14,330 nt of DNA from Bacteroidales bacterium (GTDB taxonomy: Bacteria; Bacteroidota; Bacteroidia; Bacteroidales; Dysgonomonadaceae). How positions within the stretch are numbered: position 1 is the first letter of the stretch; every line of letters begins with the position of its first letter. The notes under the pieces were generated by a model. That model saw nothing but the letters and a program-made list of their open reading frames with translations. It did not search any database and was not told where the DNA came from. Of this stretch, positions 1 through 6,417 are shown in pieces. Made by a program: the position numbers and the translations under genes. The stretch is from positions 1 through 14,330 of the forward strand of contig JAAYFR010000412.1 of NCBI GenBank assembly GCA_012728155.1, read 5' to 3'.

Positions 1-698
1 ACAGTATCCTTAGTAAGCGGCTCACCAATGGTAAAGGCGGCAATTTCATTATTGATACAGATCAATCCCCCTTTCAGGTTGAAATACTCAAAATTGTCGA
101 GCGTCAGCGTGGTGGCATAATCATCATAGGCCAGCGATGGGTCTTTCTCCTCCTTATTCACCTCCATCCACTTGTCGAGCATATCCTTACACTCTCTCCC
201 CAACGCCGGGTTTCCGGTAAGGGAGTGATACTTCCAATCATTTTCCCGTTTGAAACGATTTATGTGGTTGCGCTTACTTTGCAGCTTCTTCCCTGTAAGA
301 TGGATTAATTTCTCGGTCGTATAGATATAATCGGAGACTGATCGGTTCAATCTGTAATTGAACCGGCCGGGCATCGCCAATTCAATCTTCGCTATCATCT
401 CTTTCGTCACTCCCCGCAACTGGAAAGGGGTGGTGAAAGAAGAATGATTTTCCACAATCAGATCGATGGCATCTTTCAAATTACCGGTTCCTATCGGTTT
501 GAGATAGGAGTTCCTACCGTTATTATCTTTAAAGCGGATAAAAAGCCAATCGGGGGTTGTGGCAAATTGAGTGTCGAATTTTTTTCCCCAGCAATACAAA
601 TTGGTAAAACAGAGGTCCGATGCCCTATAGTTTTGCTGTTGCAGATAGGAGTCAATTATATCTTTGTCTTTTAATTCAAGCGATTTAAATAGCAGCAT
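1..698 (-). CDS. DUF2156 / LPG-synthase C-terminal-like protein, 3' part cut off by window edge
   Basis: The reading frame stays open from an ATG at 698 to the window edge, giving 232 residues without a stop. It begins MLLFKSLELKDKDIIDSYL and contains TGKKLQSKRNHINRFKR near residue 140. This pattern is typical of Bacteroidota DUF2156 proteins, whose GNAT-like fold is shared with the C-terminal domain of phosphatidylglycerol lysyltransferase (MprF). That family moves aminoacyl groups from aminoacyl-tRNA onto lipids, but the substrate here is unknown. No signal peptide or membrane segment is visible, so this is the soluble domain alone. From memory, family members in this phylum are about 290-300 residues, so roughly a fifth is missing. 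The frame is open upstream into trpS, but ATG 698 matches the usual start of homologues. It lies 56 bases after trpS on the same strand and is probably co-transcribed. Family assignment is fairly sure; function is not. Confidence 0.75.
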   Translation of the reverse strand, partial: MLLFKSLELKDKDIIDSYLQQQNYRASDLCFTNLYCWGKKFDTQFATTPDWLFIRFKDNNGRNSYLKPIGTGNLKDAIDLIVENHSSFTTPFQLRGVTKEMIAKIELAMPGRFNYRLNRSVSDYIYTTEKLIHLTGKKLQSKRNHINRFKRENDWKYHSLTGNPALGRECKDMLDKWMEVNKEEKDPSLAYDDYATTLTLDNFEYFNLKGGLICINNEIAAFTIGEPLTKDT

Positions 699-754
699 AG
701 GGAGATACTTTTCTTTGGTCTTACTGTGGGTGAACAACCAACCAACCAAAAAGT

Positions 755-1744
755 TTAAAAAGGCTTGAAACCGACGATCTCCCTTACCGCCTGAATGGTC
801 TTTCGGGCACTTGCCCTTGCCCTTTCTGCTCCTTCCTGGGTCACTTTACGCAGATAGGCGTCATCTTTTTCTATCTCTATGATTCGTTCGCGGATGGGAG
901 CTGTGACTTTAATGATATCTTCTGCCAACTGTTTTTTCAAATCCCCATAACGGATTGCGCAGCTGTTCCACAGCAACTCATAATGTTGCACCACTTCGGG
1001 GGTAGAGACTACGCGGAGGATGGTAAAAAGATTTTCGATATAATCGGGTTTCACAGAATTGAATTCGGTCGGCGCAGAATCGGTAAGTGCCCGTTTCACT
1101 TTTTTCTCGATCTCTTTCGGGCTCTCACCCAGATAGATGGCATTCCCTTCCGATTTTCCCATCTTGCCGCTGCCGTCGAGGCCGGGAATCTTCACCAGCT
1201 CCTCCCCAAAGTTATAGGCTACCGGTTCTTTAAAATAGTCCACTCCATAGAAATGATTAAAGCGACGGGCAAAGCGGCGGGTCATTTCAAGGTGCTGTTC
1301 CTGGTCTTTCCCCACCGGCACCTTATCGGCATTATGGATTAAAATATCGGCCGCCATCAGCGTGGGATAGGTCAGTAATCCCGCATTCACATTCTCCGGT
1401 TGTTTGCGCGCTTTCTCCTTGAATGAGGAGGTCTTGGAGAGTTCCCCCAGATAGGCATGCATATTAAGATAGAGGTATAATTCCGCTGTCTCTTGCAGGT
1501 CGCTCTGCACATAAATCACCGATTTTTCGGGATCGATCCCTGCGGCGAGATAATCCACCAGCACATTCTTCACATTCTCATGCAACCGCTTCGGGTCGGG
1601 ATGCGTAGTGAGGGAATGTATATCGGCAATAAAGAAATAACAGCTATTTTCCTCTTGCATCCTGATGAAGTTACGCAGTGCACCATAATAATTTCCCAGA
1701 TGCAATTTACCGGTTGAGCGAATACCACTTAATGCTATGTCCAT
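755..1744 (-). CDS. trpS: Tryptophanyl-tRNA synthetase (TrpRS)
   Basis: A class I aminoacyl-tRNA synthetase that charges tRNA-Trp with tryptophan in the cytoplasm. The protein has 329 residues, normal for bacterial TrpRS. The HIGH-type motif is TGKLHLGN at residues 11-18, and the KMSKS loop reads KMGKS at 194-198 within GLDGSGKMGKSEGN. AADIL and the VPVGKDQEQHLEMTRR segment, which line the tryptophan/ATP pocket in this family, are present. A TTG in the same frame at 1756 would add four residues (MLLI), but the ATG at 1744 (MDIALSGIRSTG) matches the usual start and leaves a short leader after the TATCTTTG promoter element. There is no T-box or tryptophan-rich leader peptide upstream. The gene is divergent from the sdhCAB operon and is followed by the DUF2156 gene. 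Confidence 0.96.
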   Translation of the reverse strand: MDIALSGIRSTGKLHLGNYYGALRNFIRMQEENSCYFFIADIHSLTTHPDPKRLHENVKNVLVDYLAAGIDPEKSVIYVQSDLQETAELYLYLNMHAYLGELSKTSSFKEKARKQPENVNAGLLTYPTLMAADILIHNADKVPVGKDQEQHLEMTRRFARRFNHFYGVDYFKEPVAYNFGEELVKIPGLDGSGKMGKSEGNAIYLGESPKEIEKKVKRALTDSAPTEFNSVKPDYIENLFTILRVVSTPEVVQHYELLWNSCAIRYGDLKKQLAEDIIKVTAPIRERIIEIEKDDAYLRKVTQEGAERARASARKTIQAVREIVGFKPF

Positions 1745-1770
1745 AATCAGCAACAATTCTTTTGAGACTA

Positions 1771-1778
1771 CAAAGATA
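1771..1778 (-). promoter_or_regulatory. Candidate -7 promoter element of trpS
   Basis: On the minus strand the sequence reads TATCTTTG, an exact match to the Bacteroidota -7 consensus TAnnTTTG. It lies 26 bases before the trpS ATG. No clear TTG is found 19-21 bases upstream, so the -33 half is weak or absent. The role is inferred from consensus and position only. Confidence 0.5.
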
Positions 1779-1949
1779 GTCCATTTTTCAAAATTATATA
1801 CTATCCTCTATATCGTGAATCATATAATAGGCAGTACGGAATTGCGAAGTCCATCTCTCTTTTTCCGGATAACTATTCAGCAGTTTTCGGCAAAAACCGA
1901 TTAAAGAAAAATTTCCTCAAATAGTACTGGGTAAACAGATAAAAAGTTG

Positions 1950-1957
1950 TACTTTTG
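1950..1957 (+). promoter_or_regulatory. Candidate -7 promoter element of sdhCAB
   Basis: TACTTTTG matches TAnnTTTG and lies 87 bases before the sdhC ATG. The -33 region holds only ACTGG, not a clean TTG. The resulting leader of about 80 bases is very A-rich, as is common at Bacteroidota start sites. The rest of the 1757-2044 gap between trpS and sdhC shows no other structure that I can support. Confidence 0.5.
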
Positions 1958-2044
1958 TAGTGCTGAACGGAAACATACACTATCCATATTAGCAAAACTG
2001 GAACAAAAAACAAAAAAACAAAATAATTTAAAAAAGAGAACTTT

Positions 2045-2719
2045 ATGAGTTGGTTAATCAAATCATCTATCGGGCGGAAATTTGTCCAAAGTATTTCCGG
2101 CCTTTTTCTGATTCTGTTCCTGTTATTCCACATGTCGATGAATCTGGTGCTACTCTTCAGCTATGAGGCATATGACTTTCTCGCCAATGAAATCCTTGGT
2201 GCGAACTGGTGGGCCATTGTCGGAACAGGAGTCATTGGAGCGGGCTTCGTGATTCATGTTATTTGGGGAATTATTCTCACATTACAAAACCAGAAGGCAC
2301 GCGGCAAAGAGAAGTATGCTTCCTCAAGCAAGACCGAGACCGCCTGGTCATCGCAGAACATGTTTGTGCTGGGATTATTTGTACTGCTATTCCTGCTCAC
2401 ACATCTTTTCCAGTTCTGGTATCAGATGCAGTTCAAGGAACTCCTCATGATTGACGGAGCACGTCACGACAGTGCCCAATTGGTAGCGGAAGTTTTCTCC
2501 AATATCTGGATCGTTATTTTTTATCTGTTGGCTTTCACTGCGCTCTGGTTCCATCTGACGCATGGCTTCTGGAGTGCTCTCCATTCTGCCGGACTCAACA
2601 ACGGTGTTTGGATGAAACGAATCAAGGTGCTTGGCAATGTCGTATCGACCATTATTTGTCTGGGATTTATTATTGTACCAATAGCAGTCTATCTCGGATA
2701 CTCTAACCTATTAGGATAA
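2045..2719 (+). CDS. sdhC: Succinate dehydrogenase/fumarate reductase cytochrome b subunit
   Basis: Membrane anchor of the succinate:quinone oxidoreductase; it carries electrons between quinone and the SdhB iron-sulfur chain through haem b. The 224-residue protein shows five hydrophobic helices at about 15-35, 57-80, 105-125, 153-176 and 195-217. Histidines at 29, 71, 120, 170 and 173 fall in or next to helices and include the likely axial ligands of two haems. A single five-helix anchor without a separate SdhD is the type B (di-haem) arrangement known from Wolinella fumarate reductase, Bacillus and Bacteroidota. It is the first gene of the operon, 19 bases before sdhA. In an anaerobe it would be called frdC; the sequence alone does not settle the direction of the reaction. 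Confidence 0.93.
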   Translation: MSWLIKSSIGRKFVQSISGLFLILFLLFHMSMNLVLLFSYEAYDFLANEILGANWWAIVGTGVIGAGFVIHVIWGIILTLQNQKARGKEKYASSSKTETAWSSQNMFVLGLFVLLFLLTHLFQFWYQMQFKELLMIDGARHDSAQLVAEVFSNIWIVIFYLLAFTALWFHLTHGFWSALHSAGLNNGVWMKRIKVLGNVVSTIICLGFIIVPIAVYLGYSNLLG

Positions 2720-2738
2720 CTAAAAGCAATTGAATATT

Positions 2739-4682
2739 ATGAATAAGATCAATTCCAAAATACCCGAAGGGCCTTTAGCCGAGAAATGGAGCAATTACAA
2801 GAACCACCAAAAACTGGTCAATCCTGCCAATAAACGCCGTCTCGACGTAATAGTGGTAGGAACCGGACTGGCCGGCGCATCAGCCGCCGCCTCATTGGGT
2901 GAGATGGGGTTCAATGTACTGAATTTCTGCATCCAGGATTCTCCACGTCGCGCACACTCCATCGCCGCACAGGGGGGGATCAATGCAGCCAAGAATTATC
3001 CGAACGACGGCGACTCAGTCTATCGCCTGTTTTACGATACAATCAAAGGGGGCGATTACCGTGCCCGCGAAGCCAACGTATACCGTCTGGCGGAAGTATC
3101 CAACAGTATTATCGACCAGTGCGTGGCACAAGGTGTTCCTTTTGCACGCGAATATGGTGGTCTGCTCGACAACCGTTCATTCGGCGGGGCACAGGTATCC
3201 CGCACCTTCTATGCCCGCGGACAGACGGGGCAACAGCTCCTGTTGGGTGCTTATTCGGCATTAAGCCGGGCAGTACAGAAGAAACAGGTAAAACTCTATA
3301 CCCGGTATGAGATGGTGGACCTGGTCATCATCGACGGCCGTGCCAGAGGTATCATCGCCCGCAACTTAGTCACCGGGAAGTTAGAACGCTTCGCCGCCCA
3401 TGCTGTGGTGATTGCCACGGGAGGATACGGCAACACCTTCTTCCTGTCGACCAACGCCATGACTTCCAACGGCTCGGCTGCGTGGCAGTGCTACAAGAGG
3501 GGCGCTTACTTTGCCAATCCCTGCATGGCACAGATCCACCCGACCTGTATCCCGGTACATGGCGAGTTCCAATCGAAGCTGACACTTATGTCGGAGTCGC
3601 TGCGTAACGACGGACGTATATGGGTACCCAAAAAACTGGAGGATGCACAAGCTATCCGTGAAGGAAAATTGAAGCCGACAGAAATAAAAGAAGAAGACCG
3701 CGACTACTATCTGGAGCGTCGTTACCCTGCATTTGGCAACCTCGTTCCACGCGACGTAGCCTCACGCGCAGCCAAAGAACGGTGCGACGCCGGTTATGGT
3801 GTAGGCAGCACCGGCTTGGCGGTTTATCTCGACTTTGCCGAAGCAATCAGCCGTCTCGGAAGGGATGTGGGGGAAGCGCGCTATGGCAACCTCTTCCAGA
3901 TGTATGAAAAGATCGTGGACGACAACCCATATGAAACACCCATGATGATCTATCCCGCCATTCACTACACGATGGGCGGTATCTGGGTAGATTACGAACT
4001 GATGACCACTGTACCCGGATTGTTTGCCATCGGTGAAGCCAACTTCTCCGACCACGGTGCCAACCGTTTGGGAGCTTCCGCACTGATGCAGGGACTGGCC
4101 GATGGCTATTTCGTCCTTCCCTACACCATACAAAACTATCTGGCCGACCAGATCAGCGTGCCTCATTTCAAGACCGATGCCCCTGAATTTGAAAAGGCCG
4201 AAAAAGATATCAATGACAGGATCGACCGCCTGATGAACATCAAGGGCAACCACTCGGTAGATCATATCCACAAAGAACTGGGACATGTCATGTGGGATTT
4301 CGTCGGCATGGGCCGCGATGCAGCAGGATTGAAAAAAGCTATCGAGAAGCTGAAAGAGGTGAAGCAGGATTTCTGGACCAACTTACGTATCCCGGGAAAT
4401 AAGGAGACACTCAATATTGAGCTTGAGAAGGCACTCCGTCTGGCCGATTTTATCGAAATTGGCGAACTGATGGCACACGACGCACTCGACCGTGAGGAGT
4501 CGTGTGGAGGGCACTTCCGCTTAGAGCATCAAACACCCGAAGGTGAAGCATTACGCCACGCCGATCAGTTCTCCTACGTTTCCTGCTGGGAATACCGGGG
4601 AGAGGATAAAGATCCGGTGATGTATAAAGAAGCACTCGATTATGAATTTATTGTTCGTCAGCAGAGGAACTACAAATCATAA
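2739..4682 (+). CDS. sdhA: Succinate dehydrogenase/fumarate reductase flavoprotein subunit
   Basis: Catalytic subunit interconverting succinate and fumarate with covalently bound FAD. Numbering is from the ATG at 2739, giving 647 residues. An in-frame TTG at 2730 exists, but the ATG is preferred. The dinucleotide-binding motif is GTGLAG at 41-46. The histidine expected to bind FAD is His73 in RRAHSIAAQGGINAA. Active-site segments are recognisable: HPTCIPVHGEFQSKL, SESLRNDGR, RRYPAFGNLVPRDVASRA and HYTMGGIWVD, followed by the FAD-contacting GLFAIGEANFSDHGANRLG. The length fits the long flavoprotein form usual in Bacteroidota. It is the middle gene of sdhCAB, with short gaps on both sides (19 and 42 bases). 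In fermenting Bacteroidales the enzyme normally reduces fumarate, as part of succinate and propionate formation. Confidence 0.96.
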   Translation: MNKINSKIPEGPLAEKWSNYKNHQKLVNPANKRRLDVIVVGTGLAGASAAASLGEMGFNVLNFCIQDSPRRAHSIAAQGGINAAKNYPNDGDSVYRLFYDTIKGGDYRAREANVYRLAEVSNSIIDQCVAQGVPFAREYGGLLDNRSFGGAQVSRTFYARGQTGQQLLLGAYSALSRAVQKKQVKLYTRYEMVDLVIIDGRARGIIARNLVTGKLERFAAHAVVIATGGYGNTFFLSTNAMTSNGSAAWQCYKRGAYFANPCMAQIHPTCIPVHGEFQSKLTLMSESLRNDGRIWVPKKLEDAQAIREGKLKPTEIKEEDRDYYLERRYPAFGNLVPRDVASRAAKERCDAGYGVGSTGLAVYLDFAEAISRLGRDVGEARYGNLFQMYEKIVDDNPYETPMMIYPAIHYTMGGIWVDYELMTTVPGLFAIGEANFSDHGANRLGASALMQGLADGYFVLPYTIQNYLADQISVPHFKTDAPEFEKAEKDINDRIDRLMNIKGNHSVDHIHKELGHVMWDFVGMGRDAAGLKKAIEKLKEVKQDFWTNLRIPGNKETLNIELEKALRLADFIEIGELMAHDALDREESCGGHFRLEHQTPEGEALRHADQFSYVSCWEYRGEDKDPVMYKEALDYEFIVRQQRNYKS

Positions 4683-4724
4683 CCAGGAATCAAAACGGGT
4701 AAACTTTAAAACAACAAAACGATC

Positions 4725-5480
4725 ATGGATAAAGATATCAATATAAAAGTAAAAGTTTGGCGCCAGAACGGTCCCAAAGAAAAAGGGCACTTTGAAACTT
4801 ACCCATTGGAGCATATTTCACAGGGAAGTTCATTCTTGGAAATGCTCGATATCCTGAATGAAAAACTGATCAACGAGGGAAAAGAGCCGGTAGTGTTCGA
4901 CCACGACTGCCGCGAAGGTATCTGTGGTATGTGCAGCCTCTATATCAACGGCCATCCGCATGGTCCCGACGAAGGCATCACTACCTGCCAACTCCATATG
5001 CGCCGGTTCAACGATGGTGACACCATCACCGTAGAGCCTTGGCGTTCTGCCGGATTCCCTATCATCAAGGATTTGATGGTAGACAGAATGGCTTTCGACA
5101 AGATCATGCAGGCGGGCGGTTACGTGTCGGTCAATACCGGCGGTGTCCCTGATGCCAATGCCATTCCCATTCCACGGGATGATGCCGAAATGGCGATGGA
5201 TGCAGCTGCTTGCATCGGTTGCGGTGCCTGTGTGGCTGCATGTAAGAATGGCTCGGCGATGCTCTTCGTGTCAGCCAAAGTGAGCCAATTTGCCCTACTG
5301 CCGCAAGGACGCATAGAGAGGAAACGTCGCGCCAAGGCAATGGTCGCCAAGATGGATGAATTGGGCTTCGGAAACTGTACCAATACCGGTGCATGTGAAG
5401 TAGAATGCCCCAAGAACATCTCCATCACCAATATCGCACGATTGAACCGTGAGTTTTTGAAGGCGAAGTTTGCCGATTGA
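4725..5480 (+). CDS. sdhB: Succinate dehydrogenase/fumarate reductase iron-sulfur subunit
   Basis: Electron-transfer subunit linking the FAD of SdhA to the haems of SdhC; 251 residues. The N-terminal [2Fe-2S] ferredoxin domain has Cys62, Cys67, Cys70 (CREGICGMC) and Cys88. In the C-terminal domain, Cys163, Cys166, Cys169 (CIGCGAC) and Cys228 fit the [4Fe-4S] cluster, while Cys173, Cys218 and Cys224 fit the [3Fe-4S] cluster. Cys173 is followed by lysine and not the proline seen in E. coli SdhB, as in other type B enzymes, so I do not read it as a defect. All cluster ligands are present, so the complex looks functional. It is the last gene of the operon and is followed by a strong hairpin terminator. 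Confidence 0.96.
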   Translation: MDKDINIKVKVWRQNGPKEKGHFETYPLEHISQGSSFLEMLDILNEKLINEGKEPVVFDHDCREGICGMCSLYINGHPHGPDEGITTCQLHMRRFNDGDTITVEPWRSAGFPIIKDLMVDRMAFDKIMQAGGYVSVNTGGVPDANAIPIPRDDAEMAMDAAACIGCGACVAACKNGSAMLFVSAKVSQFALLPQGRIERKRRAKAMVAKMDELGFGNCTNTGACEVECPKNISITNIARLNREFLKAKFAD

Positions 5481-5552
5481 GAGCAACACAACAAACATTG
5501 TCACACAGGATGATGAATGGTGTAATGAGCCAAAAATCAATATTCTAACCTA

Positions 5553-5599
5553 TAAAAGCGCTTTTCTCTTTGAACAAAAAAGTGAAGCGCTTTTTTTTC
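5553..5599 (+). terminator. Rho-independent terminator after sdhCAB
   Basis: AAAAGCGCTT (5554-5563) pairs perfectly with AAGCGCTTTT, and the stem is extended inward by imperfect pairing of TTCTCTTTG with the A-rich AAAAAAGTG. The right arm runs directly into eight or more T residues. It starts about 75 bases after the sdhB stop, which fits the end of the operon. Confidence 0.85.
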
Positions 5600-5703
5600 T
5601 TTGCTATTAATTGGTAGCCCCATTCGAAAAAAATATGGGTCTAAGGAGTAGATTTGAATTACAACAAAATAACAATTATTATGCAACCAACGAGTAATCT
5701 TTT

Positions 5704-5734
5704 TTGTTTAACCAGTATCATATGAGTACATTTG
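5704..5734 (+). promoter_or_regulatory. Promoter of the beta-barrel gene and priA
   Basis: A -33 TTG (5704-5706, preceded by T) and a -7 TACATTTG (5727-5734) are separated by 20 bases, the normal spacing for the Bacteroidota primary sigma factor. The start site should fall near 5740, giving a leader of about 40 bases. A second TAnnTTTG match, TAGATTTG at 5649-5656, has no -33 partner and is less likely. Apart from this and the sdhCAB terminator, the 301-base gap 5481-5781 shows nothing that I can identify. Confidence 0.7.
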
Positions 5735-5781
5735 TCTTCTCTATAAGGCAAACACAATATTTTATTTAAAACAAACTCAGC

Positions 5782-6414
5782 ATGAAGAAAGTAAAAATCA
5801 TCAGAATTAGCATGTTGATAGTATTGCTGTCCATGCTATCCATGCCCTCCTTTTCTCAAGTAAAAATTGGCTTGAAGGCAGATGTGGGATTGAACAATCC
5901 GGCATTCAACAAAGATGCGTTGAAAGTAGAAAACCTGACATCCTACAGTATAGGTCCCTCCATTGAAATAATACTCCCTTTTTCGGCAACAAACTTTGGT
6001 GTTGAGGCTGCATTGCTTTATAGCGACAACCGAATGACCGTCTCTCAACTGAAGGAAGGGAGTTGGAAGGATAACGATGTCTCCAATCGTTACCTCAATC
6101 TTCCCGTCAATGCAAAAGCGAAGTTTGGATTAGGCAATTTACCCCTACAACTGTTTGCTGCGGCAGGACCCTATATTGGTTATCTGATCTCCGGCGACAA
6201 GATCAGCGTGAGCGAGATTGGCGACGACATCAAAGCCAGAGAGTTTCAAGCGGGTGCCAACGTGGGTGTGGGCGTCGAATTATTGAAAATGATACAGGTC
6301 GGTGTAAATTACAAGATCCAGTTTACCGATAATTATTCGCTGAACAAACCCGACTGGAAAGATCTGAACGCCAAAACCGAAACTTGGAGTATTACAGGGA
6401 CTTTCTATTTTTAA
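5782..6414 (+). CDS. Outer-membrane beta-barrel protein (PorT-like/porin family)
   Basis: A 210-residue secreted protein. Residues 1-26 form a signal peptide: a KK-rich start, a hydrophobic core ISMLIVLLSMLSM, and a likely signal peptidase I cut after PSFSQ. The mature part alternates polar and hydrophobic residues in strands with glycine turns (VKIGLKADVGLN, GVEAALLYSDNR, LFAAAGPYIGYLISG, GANVGVGVELL) and ends in WSITGTFYF. A terminal aromatic residue is typical of barrels inserted by BamA. It fits the small 8-10 strand barrel families common in Bacteroidota; the exact role cannot be told. Its stop codon is only three bases before the priA start, so the two share a transcript from the promoter at 5704-5734, though their functions are not obviously related. 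Confidence 0.8.
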   Translation: MKKVKIIRISMLIVLLSMLSMPSFSQVKIGLKADVGLNNPAFNKDALKVENLTSYSIGPSIEIILPFSATNFGVEAALLYSDNRMTVSQLKEGSWKDNDVSNRYLNLPVNAKAKFGLGNLPLQLFAAAGPYIGYLISGDKISVSEIGDDIKAREFQAGANVGVGVELLKMIQVGVNYKIQFTDNYSLNKPDWKDLNAKTETWSITGTFYF

Positions 6415-6417
6415 CAC

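Noticed and set aside
736..747. Three tandem AACC units just before the DUF2156 gene, possibly a phase-variable repeat
   Set aside because: Three four-base units are too few for frequent slippage, and the preferred ATG lies downstream, so a length change would not alter the protein.
1757..1870. T-box or tryptophan attenuator upstream of trpS
   Set aside because: The leader after the predicted start site is about 20 bases, with no Trp codons or T-box-like hairpins; T-boxes are also not typical of Bacteroidota.
3762..4286. Minus-strand open frame of 174 codons inside sdhA
   Set aside because: It is fully antisense to the conserved flavoprotein sequence; long shadow frames are common opposite such genes and it resembles no known protein.
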